A stretch of 10,600 nt of DNA. Source: Euperipatoides rowelli (taxonomy: Eukaryota; Onychophora; Udeonychophora; Euonychophora; Peripatopsidae). This document shows, piece after piece, positions 1 through 6,957 of the stretch. Position numbers and translations under genes: made by a program. Under the pieces are notes generated by a model. It was given only the letters and a program-made list of their open reading frames with translations, made no database searches and was not told where the DNA came from. The stretch lies in assembly GCA_003024985.2 (NCBI GenBank), contig PXIH01S0030145.1; one strand, given 5' to 3'. Within the stretch, counting starts at the first letter, position 1. Each line of letters begins with the position of its first letter.

Positions 1-221
1 AAAAATATTCGGTTTAGAAATATTGAGTCGGTTCTCTTCGGGAACCTAATGCTATTACGGTTACCGACTATTAACTCGGTTCCCTTGAACCCCTACCTTT
101 ATCCCCAGTGTTTGTCATTTTATTTCCTCTGGAAAGTGGCCAGATTAAGTGGCATCAAGTGACCTATTTAAAAATAAAACTTAATTAAAATTGAACAAGC
201 AGTTAAATTATTAAAATAATA

Positions 222-584
222 GGACAGACAACTTACTATCCCTCTCTTTGACAGACACAAATTGAATGTTTTAAAAGTTATTACAACACAAACTATTATA
301 CTACTTCCACCAGACAGACATCCATATTAGAATATTTTAAAGTTAGCACCATAGGCCTACTTCCAATTTAAATTTAAAATTTGGTAGAAATTGCACCAAG
401 TGTTTATAGTTAATAGATGGTGACTCACATTATACTGTTAAAATATTTAAAAAGTTTACCTTAAATATTTAGTTTGATTAAAATTATACCATATTGTATT
501 TAAAACGTTGATTAAAGTTAGCAACATTTTAGGATCCTTTTCTCTGTCAGACAGATATCTATTTATGTTTTAAAGTTAGGACAA
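222..584 (+). repeat. Degenerate dispersed repeat (CAGACAG ... TTTAAAGTTAG)
   Basis: A diverged motif recurs at least three times in the same orientation: about 250-287, 311-350 and 548-584. Each copy begins with (C)AGACAGA and, 20-30 bases on, has TTTTAAAGTTA followed by an ACA-rich tail. Partial matches occur at 222-232 (GACAGACAAC) and around 510-526 (TTAAAGTTAGCAACA). Spacing is irregular, so this is not a clean satellite. It may be a decayed tandem array or chance similarity in AT-rich DNA. Confidence 0.35.
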
Positions 585-657
585 TAATATAATACACCTT
601 AATTATGGAGTTTAATTGTGATTGGAATATTTCAAAAGCTGAAAACAGTGTGTTAGC

Positions 658-675
658 TTTTTTTTTTTTTTTTTT
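658..675 (+). repeat. Poly-T tract (18 T)
   Basis: An uninterrupted run of 18 T. It could be the complement of a poly(A) tail from a minus-strand retroposed sequence, but no target duplication or retroposon body is evident beside it. A simple homopolymer is equally likely. Confidence 0.8.
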
Positions 676-824
676 GAAGAGAATTGACCTTTCAAAACAG
701 TATTTATTCGAAACTAAATACAAATAAAATTGCTGTTGATAGCTTTTTTAATTTAATATTTCAAAAGAAGTGACTAAACTAGAAGTTTTATGAACTATTT
801 TTTTTTCAATCAGCTTTTAGATGT

Positions 825-829
825 GTAAT
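825..829 (+). repeat. Target-site duplication, left copy (GTAAT)
   Basis: GTAAT directly precedes the TG that opens the 218-bp candidate solo LTR, and is repeated exactly at 1048-1052. Confidence 0.5.
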
Positions 830-1047
830 TGTTATATCCTGCTGTGGGTTCTCTCAAATGATCATCATAAGCTTATAAGAACTAGAACATTTATTAAACC
901 GGGGATAACAACAACAGAGCTCTTAGCTCAGTTACCGAACATAACAACAATCTAATATATTGTTGCATGTGCACAATACATTTGCATGTGGCCTGTATAT
1001 AGAATATATATTAGGCTGTGTTTAATTATTGTAATTAATACACTACA
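830..1047. mobile_element. Probable solo LTR (218 bp)
   Basis: The segment starts TGTTATATCC and ends CACTACA, giving the TG...CA ends (TGT/ACA inverted) typical of LTRs. It is bracketed by a perfect 5-bp duplication, GTAAT at 825-829 and 1048-1052. Inside, an AGAACATTTATTAAAC-like stretch near 884-898 and the richer GC/AC block at 899-950 (CCGGGGATAACAACAACAG) stand out from the flanks. There is no PBS, polypurine tract or coding sequence, as expected for a solo LTR left by LTR-LTR recombination. The size would fit a small copia- or BEL-type LTR. The orientation is not certain. It is unrelated in sequence to the large element at 2862-8696. The call rests on ends plus duplication; 5 bp can match by chance in AT-rich DNA. 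Confidence 0.5.
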
Positions 1048-1052
1048 GTAAT
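1048..1052 (+). repeat. Target-site duplication, right copy (GTAAT)
   Basis: Exact copy of the GTAAT at 825-829, directly after the CACTACA end of the candidate solo LTR. Another GTAAT lies at 1031-1035, which shows how easily this word arises here. Confidence 0.45.
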
Positions 1053-2440
1053 TATTATTCTTCAGAATTAAAATTGGTGTTAATGCATAATCATTTTCTT
1101 TCATTCATTTAAAATAATTTTATAAAGTTTATTGGAAGGAAAGTTAAAGGTGGATAAGTGGATTTTTTTTTCTTTTTAAATAAATGAAGACATTACCAAA
1201 ATAAAAATAGGAATTTTTCAAATTATTTATTCAAATTTTGTATCAAACACACAAATTAGTCTATGTTTCCATTAACTTTCTTACCAATATTTTAATTCCA
1301 ATAAAAACAAAAGATGTTTTACAAAATAAAGGCTGATTTTGTTTAATGCACACAATTTTGTTTTATTTCGCCACTTCAAAAATAATTTTGAGATAATAAC
1401 AATTGAGATAATTATTATTTTTAGCAAGTTTTGAGGTATTTTAAAGCAAATTTGTTTAAACATAGCTTATGAAAATTTGATGGCTTTAATAATCACACAG
1501 TCGTGAATCCTCAATTATGCTTATCTTATTCTGCCGATATAATTGTAAGCTGTATAATAAATTAATTTTGTTAAATCAAGGTTGTAAAACATTTTTAATG
1601 TACACTCTGTATTGTTTGTTTCATATGCTATTTGGGAAGAAAATAGTGCAACAAAATTGGAAATTATGAGTTTCTTACTTCACTCTGACTTTAATTTATT
1701 TCCCCCTCAAGACTAAGTCCAAAAATGTTTTTCACAAATACTATTGGCATAGTATTTAGCTTTTGCATTATTAAAATAAACATAATGACTCAATAAACAA
1801 AATTTTGTTTTTCTAATGGATATTAAAAAAGCTTAGTGATCTTCAAATTTCTGTCCCCTCCCCCCATTTCCTTTCAAAAATAATAAATCAATTTTGACAA
1901 ATTAAATCACTTACCGTATTAAAAAATCTAAAGCTGAATTTGGATTTGTTTAAAAAATAGTTTAGTTGGAGGATTGTCCTGATTTTGAAAAGCAGCAGAT
2001 AGTAAATAAAAGTCAATGTCAATTTGAAATGCTGTGGTTATCAAACAACTAGGTTGTGTGAATATCAATGTAAGATGTGTTTTCGCAATGTATAAAGAAC
2101 ACTGGTTACTATTAGGGATTGCTTCTTGCTGGTGAGAGCAAGAGCCAATACCTAGGCTGATAATGAGTTTGCAGTCAGATTTCAGAAAACCCCTCGCAAA
2201 ACATAAGATAGTCAGAAATGGCAACCAAGCATGAGAAAAGACTGACAACTTATCTTCATAATGTATTTTTATTCTGGAAATAACAATATCTGACTAAATA
2301 TTTGTGACAAAATAATAATATGGCAATAGCCAAAATAATAATGATAGTAATATTCTGGTTATGATTTGTGTGCTACCCCTAAACTATGGGAAATGTTATT
2401 TTGTGTGGCAGTAATATTCAGAAAGATAATGTCCTGCTTA
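1053..2440. other. AT-rich non-coding stretch, no gene seen
   Basis: About 1.4 kb of A/T-rich sequence with many short A or T runs. Open stretches on the minus strand (1281-1463 and 1928-2248) read as low-complexity hydrophobic peptides with no recognisable motif. I take them as chance. Bases 2090-2250 are somewhat less AT-rich and could be an old element remnant, but I cannot identify it. In context this is plausibly intron sequence of the UBE2D gene whose exon lies at 9332. Confidence 0.55.
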
Positions 2441-2856
2441 CNCTAGGGTTTTTATAGTGCTGGATCTCTGTGTTACACAAGCTGCTACTGATTATGGACC
2501 ATGAGTTGTGGGTTGTCCTGACTGCTGCTGCTGGTGATACTCTGGCTGTGGGTTGGAGTTATTTTGACTGTTGATTTGTTAGTTGTGGTGGTTTGCCCAA
2601 GCATAGGCTTATCAGAGATAAGCACTCCTGGCTTATCTTACTTATTGCACTGAGTTTTACTCGGGCTGGATACTGGCTTGTTATCATAGCTTCTCTCCCT
2701 GGCTGGAACATCTTGACTAGTGAGCTCTCCTTTTTATAGTATTTGCCTGCATTCCTGAAGGATTCAGGTTGCAGGCAAATAACAAAGAGTTCACTGTCAT
2801 TGACTTATTGCAGTTCTTTGTAGCCTATTGGTAATAAGGCTGAGAGTTTCTTTGTA
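2441..2856. other. Less AT-rich unidentified stretch left of the element
   Basis: Composition rises visibly in G and C against the flanks. It contains (CTG)4 at 2522-2533. On the minus strand one frame is open over 2488-2637 and again over 2641-2733, separated by a TAA at 2638-2640 and closed by TAG at 2485-2487. The peptide is S/T/N/Q-rich with no domain I recognise. It might be a decayed exon, part of a non-coding RNA or an old repeat. The right part folds into the hairpin at 2714-2799. Confidence 0.35.
2714..2799. other. Long imperfect inverted repeat (about 86 nt)
   Basis: Three nested stems share one axis. The outer stem pairs 2714-2728 with 2786-2799 (one bulged T, one G:T pair). The middle stem is a perfect 10 bp, ATTTGCCTGC 2741-2750 with 2771-2780. 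The inner stem is a perfect 6 bp, CCTGAA 2754-2759 with TTCAGG 2763-2768, around a GGA loop. An asymmetric internal loop (2729-2740 against 2781-2785) separates outer from middle. Its size resembles a small-RNA precursor or a miniature foldback element. There is no evidence that it is transcribed, and I do not recognise a known miRNA. It lies about 60 bases from the retrotransposon insertion point. Confidence 0.5.
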
Positions 2857-2861
2857 GGTAG
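2857..2861 (+). repeat. Target-site duplication, left copy (GGTAG)
   Basis: GGTAG abuts the TG of the 5' LTR and recurs at 8697-8701 directly after the 3' LTR. Five bases is the usual copia duplication length. Confidence 0.85.
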
Positions 2862-4528
2862 TGTTAGATATTGACATCAGATAGGACTATCAATGGAGAT
2901 GTCAATGATCATTTAATGTCCACTTGCATTTATGTGATTAATATATTTCATAAGTGACAATCATCTGACTGACAATCATTTATAATGATTAATATTTNCA
3001 TAAATATTGTCATTGTTTATTTTTCATTTTCTGTTCAATTTTTAAAGTATTCAATTTAGTATGTTTAAGGAATATTATCTGTTTCAAATATTTTGTAATT
3101 TGCATGATTAATTAGAATTGCCAATAATATTACACTTTGATTTATCATTTTTAACTTGATTCAATAGTTAAAATATTTTTGTTGTTATAGTAGATTGACT
3201 TGTGACTAATAGGAGCAGCCAATACTTGATACCGTATAGACATGCTCTATACACTGGTGCTACAACATGCACAATCACATGAATCAAATTTCATTATGTC
3301 AGTAGCGTTTTTATGAATCTTGCTGTTAGTGGTAGCCATTACTGCTCAAGCACATGGCTCGAGGTGATTCAAATTTATCACCTTTCTCCTACTATTAATG
3401 AGGAGATAAAGATGAATCTTGCATACACTATGCAGTGATATACATGTGAAAGTGAATTACTCACGGTTGCTGTTTATTAGGATAAGATAGTAGAAGGTAA
3501 CACGTTACGAACATGCATGGCCTGTATGGGCACTTTACGTTATCAACAAAAATTGCTTAAAGTCAAATGCACTCTTTACCTTGTCACATATTAATTTTAT
3601 TTTACGAGTTAATACTATCTGGAATATTTATTTATGTTCAGCAAGCACATCCTAATAATAAATATTTTAAATCTAGTGAAGATCATATTTAGAAATGATT
3701 TATAACGTAATTACTAATTAGCAACAAGCACGAACAAATTTGCAAATAGAGAATTTCAAATATTATTCAGTGTTTATGTACACGAGTTATTTATAAAGCA
3801 ATAACTGAATATTTTAAATATTGATCTGAATAATATTGAGTATTGACTCTATACAAGCAGAATCTTATTTTTTTGATTGAAGATAGCCTACTATACTGAA
3901 ACTATTTATTAGTTTGCAACAACGATTGTATTAATATTAATAATCTTATCGATAGCAGAACTTTGTTTATATAATTGATTTATATTCATACGACTGTTGA
4001 ACATTTAAGTAAGCACGTTAGTCACGAGTCATAATCTACACATTTAAGATTACCGATCAAACTTATCTGCACGAAAATACATAGTGCAAGTTTTTATTTT
4101 ACCACATTTCGTAATTGAAATATTCATATTATATTGATGTTTCTTTTTTATCATCACTACAGCAGAATACACATTTGTGTATAGTGTAAGATAATCATCC
4201 AATATTTCTTTATAATAATTCTTATATTTACTTCTGTGAAGCATTTATTATTTTGCCAAGTGTTATATTCTACAGTCTACATATCACATTGTTAAATGTT
4301 TTGATGTTAACAGTGCGTTAAATTGTTTAATATCATTATACTGTATTGTTGATTACTCTCGACATACAAGTCATAAATGTACATCATACAAGTCATAAAT
4401 GTACATCATGTTTTTCTTCAATGCCTTTCCACTCCATCACTTATATTATCTTTTAAGTGAATACTCTTGCTATTATTAATCGCACCCCCACTCTTGCTGC
4501 TTTTTAATATTATTATAACCTACCAAGA
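2862..4528 (+). repeat. 5' LTR (1,667 bp)
   Basis: Opens TGTTAGATATTGACATCAG and closes ...CCTACCAAGA immediately before the tRNA-complementary site. It aligns along its length with 6958-8696. By eye the two differ at roughly 45 base positions (about 3%) plus about a dozen indels. Differences special to this copy are a 22-bp tandem duplication (4363-4406), an extra 13 bases around 3602-3614, and absence of a 36-bp segment present in the 3' LTR at about 8617-8652. Short palindromes conserved in both LTRs include GTATAGA/TCTATAC (3234-3252) and AGGTGAT/ATCACCT (3362-3383). I cannot place the promoter, R region or poly(A) site with confidence. The 3' terminus is GA rather than the usual CA. Confidence 0.92.
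4363..4406 (+). repeat. 22-bp tandem duplication inside the 5' LTR
   Basis: The unit starting CATACAAGTCATAAATGTAC occurs exactly twice, 4363-4384 and 4385-4406. The 3' LTR has one copy (near 8524-8545, with one base change), so the duplication most simply arose after insertion. Confidence 0.9.
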
Positions 4529-4544
4529 GGTTATGGGCCCAGTA
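4529..4544 (+). promoter_or_regulatory. Primer binding site, half-tRNA initiator-Met type
   Basis: GGTTATGGGCCCAG (4529-4542) is complementary to the anticodon stem-loop region of animal initiator tRNA-Met (its CUGGGCCCAUAACC). Pairing may continue through T4543 (wobble) and A4544. Drosophila copia uses the same internal site, primed by a cleaved 5' half of the tRNA rather than by its 3' CCA end. The site starts with no gap after the LTR, which fixes the LTR end at 4528 and gives the element its + orientation. Confidence 0.88.
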
Positions 4545-4592
4545 GCCACACGGGCCTGAAGATTAACGCGGATAGAAGTAACAAAACAAAAA

Positions 4593-5000
4593 ATGGATGA
4601 AAGCAGAAGATACAGCATTATAAAGCTAGGTGATGACAATTACCATGTTTGGAGGCAACGTACTGAGCTCTGGCTCAGAAGGGAGGACCTATGGGATGTA
4701 ATAGGCGAAGACACTCCTACCACACCAGATGCAGTCTGGCTCAAGCGAGACCGGCAGGCAAGAGCCACGATTGGACTCCTGATTGAGGACAAGTTCCTGT
4801 CCGATGTCAAGCACGAAAGGACGGTCCAGATTGCATGGAACAAGCTCCGACAAACTCATTCTCATAATAATTTGGAATCAAGGCTTCTCCTATACAGGAA
4901 GATATTCTCATTGAGATTTACGCCTGGATCCAGCATGATAAATCATATCACTGGAAGCGGCATCACATCTAGAAGACGCAGGCTACAAGATGTTAGATGA
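4593..5000 (+). pseudogene. Copia gag, N-terminal part (frame 1 of the broken polyprotein)
   Basis: Gag forms the virus-like particle that packages the element RNA. The ATG at 4593 is the first after the PBS, in an A-rich leader. The N-terminal NYHVWRQRTELWLRREDLW stretch, about residues 17-35, matches the DUF4219/UBN2-type start of copia gag: an N-Y-x-x-W motif followed by a charged helix. Homology continues through SLRFTPGSSMINHI at about residues 106-119. Beyond about 4942-4968 this frame reads an arginine-rich tail that does not belong to gag and stops at 4998-5000. The proper continuation is in another frame (next entry), so a frameshift lies in that interval. The gene is inactive as it stands. 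Confidence 0.85.
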
Positions 5001-5289
5001 GATAGTATGCTCGGCTCTCCTCGGAAGTTTGCCGACGGAGTATGATGTACTGATTACTACGATTGAAGGTTGTAAGACTAAGGACATCACTATAGACTAC
5101 GTCCGAGAAAAAATCCTTGAAGAATTCAGAAAGAAGGATAAAAGCCATCCCCAACCAACGCACGACACCAGAGCACTTTTAACCAGCTCCAGGAACCATA
5201 GAAACTATCCTAAGCAAGTCAAATGCTACTACTGTCAGAAGGTAGGGCACATCCGTAAGGACTGCCGATTATACCAAGAGGCCAAATGA
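4942..5289 (+). pseudogene. Copia gag, C-terminal part with CCHC zinc knuckle
   Basis: Continuation of gag in a different frame, open from 4942 with gag-like sequence visible from about 4969. The segment LLGSLPTEYDVLITTIE (from about 5017) is the well-conserved second half of the UBN2 domain. A basic linker precedes a retroviral-type zinc knuckle, CX2CX4HX4C, with Cys codons at 5224, 5233 and 5263 and His at 5248. Such knuckles bind the element RNA. The frame ends with TGA at 5287-5289. In an intact copia one polyprotein would run on into protease, but here the protease is in another frame and starts open only at 5324. The stop could be a decay mutation, or less likely a genuine gag end. Confidence 0.88.
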
Positions 5290-5323
5290 CAAAAGACGAG
5301 AACAGTCAAAATTTGTAACCTAA

Positions 5324-5587
5324 GTACAAACACCATCACACAACTACGAACCTGTGGAAACTAAAATGGATCGCACCCCAGTCACATCAACGGTCAGAGC
5401 TTTGAACACAAAAGTTGAGAAACAACCGTTATTAACGAGGACATGGGTGATCGACACAGGAGCGGCGGATCACATGTGCAGTGACATTAACAAACTACAC
5501 AACATGGTCAATATTACAACTCCCATCACAGTGGTTACTGCTAGCGAGGAAAAACATCGTTACTCAAAAAGGAGACTTCAAACTTAG
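5324..5587 (+). pseudogene. Copia aspartic protease, N-terminal part
   Basis: The protease cleaves the Gag-Pol polyprotein. The catalytic motif W-V-I-D-T-G-A-A-D-H-M is clear, with the catalytic Asp at 5453-5455 and the typical copia H-M five residues after the D-T-G-A. No convincing start codon exists; the frame is open from 5324 after a TAA at 5321, as expected for an internal polyprotein domain. The first ATG in frame is at 5366. The frame is lost between about 5520 and 5580: the residues after the VVTASEE stretch become unlike a protease and it stops at 5585-5587. The C-terminal half continues in another frame. Confidence 0.85.
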
Positions 5588-5693
5588 GCCACTGGACCAG
5601 TCGCATCAACCACACAAAATTCTTCTCACACAAGTACTTCACGTACCCTCCTTGACAGACAATCTACTTTCCATAGCAAGGATGGATGAATGA
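5545..5693 (+). pseudogene. Copia protease, C-terminal part
   Basis: In this frame the sequence VLHVPSLTDNLLSIARMD (about 5637-5690) is the usual end of copia proteases (V-L-x-V-P-x-L-x-x-N-L-L-S). The frame is open from further upstream, but the protease match starts only near 5545-5570, marking another frameshift. It ends with TGA at 5691-5693. Between 5694 and 5768 all frames are interrupted; this should have been the linker to the integrase. Confidence 0.8.
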
Positions 5694-5768
5694 CCAATAT
5701 TTAATAAACTTTCGCAATAAAGAGTTGGCTAGAGAAGGAAGGAATCCAAATGAAATTGGGTGATCTGA

Positions 5769-6257
5769 TCAACAAACTACATATATCTAGAACAGCCTGA
5801 AGTAATTAATGACAAAGCATTTGTTTGTCAACACGTATGGCACTCACGTCTGGCGCATCGAAACAATCATGATTTAGAAAGGATGACTAAAGAAGACATA
5901 GTAGAAGATTTAGTGATTAAACCGTGCAATGCAAAAGGACTGTGTTCACCATGTAATATAGCAAAATTGTCTAACTTGCCATTCTCCAAGGAGATAACCC
6001 CCAGATCCAGTAAACCGTTCCAGGTACTTCACACTGATCTATGTGGCCCTATATCTCCTGCCATCTTAGGGAACAACTTGTATATATTGACAATATTGGA
6101 AGATTTTACCAAGTACGCAACAATATACATTATCAAAACTAAAGATCAAACCACTTCAAAAATACGGGACTTCATAGAGCAAGGAGTGAATAAGTTTGGT
6201 CGCAGACCAGAAGTACTGTTTAGTGACGGTGGGGTGAGTATGGCAGTCACACACTGA
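5769..6257 (+). pseudogene. Copia GAG-pre-integrase zinc domain and first half of integrase core
   Basis: Integrase inserts the cDNA into the genome. The frame is open from 5769, after a TGA at 5766. The N-terminal HHCC zinc domain shows H-X4-H in VWHSRLAH (His codons 5841 and 5856) and C-X2-C in GLCSPC (5943 and 5952). The core begins at PFQVLHTDLCGP with the first catalytic Asp at 6036-6038. The second catalytic Asp is in VLFSDGG at 6225-6227, with 62 residues between the two. After that Gly-Gly the frame degenerates and stops at 6255-6257. The catalytic Glu is in the next entry in another frame. Confidence 0.9.
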
Positions 6258-6265
6258 GTGAATAG

Positions 6266-6766
6266 TTAAGTGATAAAGGAACAAAAGACTTAACCTCACT
6301 ACCTTACACACCGGAAGAGAATGGACAAGCAGAAAGATTCAATCGCACTTTACTTGATGCTACCAGAGCTATAATAAACCAATCAAAACTTCCAACTTAC
6401 TTATGGGGCGAAATCTCCAGCACAGCGGCATACTTGTTAAACTTGGTCAGTCACAAGAACCTAGAACTATCACCTTATGAACTATNGCATTCACACAAAC
6501 CATCTGTTAAACATTTAAGGACAATAGAAACCAAATGTTTCTTTTTAAACACATTGCCTAATAAACACAAACTAGATGATAGAGGGATCCCAGGCATCCT
6601 TATAGGCTATGGGGCCTCAACATCATTCTATAGAATATGGAGCTCTTCAGACAAGAAGATATATCAGAGCCGTAAGGTCGTGTTTGAAGATGAGAGATGT
6701 CCTATTGCAGAAACTGAGACACAAGGACCAAACCTCAGCACAAATGACAAGCCTACACAAAGATGA
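6266..6766 (+). pseudogene. Copia integrase, catalytic Glu and C-terminal region
   Basis: Open from 6266 after a TAG at 6263. The motif PYTPEENGQAERFNRTL carries the third catalytic residue, Glu at 6317-6319. D-to-E distance is 92 bases; the D-X35-E spacing known for this family needs 108, so about 16 bases net appear to have been lost between 6228 and 6300 (inference). Downstream, the copia-specific block around GILIGYGASTSFYRIW (about 6591-6640) and QSRKVVFEDE (about 6665-6694) is well kept. One ambiguous base lies in codon 6485-6487. The frame stops at 6764-6766 shortly after the last integrase match, with the real continuation in another frame. Confidence 0.9.
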
Positions 6767-6950
6767 AGAAACTATCCATCCAGAAGAAGACACCCTGGAA
6801 CCACAGCTCAGAAGATCAACTAGAAAAACCAGAGGTAGTGCACCTATAATCCTAACTTACGAAGAATTAGGCAAACCTAACCCCAGCCATCAAGATTGGT
6901 TCAACCAAAGAATCAATGATCCCCAGATGATTAATGAAAGTGAACATTAA
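6720..6950 (+). pseudogene. Post-integrase tail, where RT/RNase H should begin
   Basis: This frame is open well upstream but becomes copia-like only near 6720. It contains an acidic stretch then QLRRSTRKTRGSAP (about 6805-6846), the basic R-R-S-T-R linker normally found between integrase and reverse transcriptase. After that come only about 35 residues (ILTYEELGKPNPSHQDWF and a polar tail) before a TAA at 6948-6950 that overlaps the polypurine tract. None of the RT motifs or RNase H residues is present. The tail may be what remains after an internal deletion, or a neo-C-terminus. I do not recognise it. Confidence 0.7.
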
Positions 6951-6957
6951 GGGGGAG
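6949..6957 (+). promoter_or_regulatory. Polypurine tract
   Basis: AAGGGGGAG sits directly against the TG of the 3' LTR, where plus-strand DNA synthesis is primed in LTR elements. It overlaps the terminal stop codon of the coding region by two bases. Confidence 0.9.

Larger units (their letters stand above)
1..824. other. AT-rich non-coding stretch
   Basis: I see no gene here: stops occur in all frames and no conserved protein can be read on either strand. The first 100 bases are less AT-rich and repeat CGGTT/GAACC-like words, including the small hairpin GGTTC-7 nt-GAACC near 30-47, which may be the edge of an older repeat. Bases 222-584 hold the degenerate repeat listed separately. A run of 18 T lies at 658-675. 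Confidence 0.6.

Noticed and set aside
1281-1463. 60-codon minus-strand open frame
   Set aside because: Low-complexity Lys/Ile/Leu-rich translation of AT-rich sequence; chance.
1928-2248. 106-codon minus-strand open frame
   Set aside because: The peptide has no recognisable domain or codon pattern and lies in AT-rich DNA without neighbours that support a gene. Possible but unsupported.
2485-2733. Minus-strand S/T/N/Q-rich reading as a possible exon
   Set aside because: Interrupted by a TAA at 2638-2640, with no convincing splice sites and no recognisable domain. Mentioned only as composition of the region.
4050-4244. Minus-strand open frame, repeated at 8200-8394
   Set aside because: Both lie inside the two LTRs and differ in length between copies because of an LTR duplication. 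The similarity comes from the LTR, not from a conserved protein.
4640-4843. Minus-strand open frame opposite gag
   Set aside because: Antisense shadow of the gag frame, which has clear family motifs.
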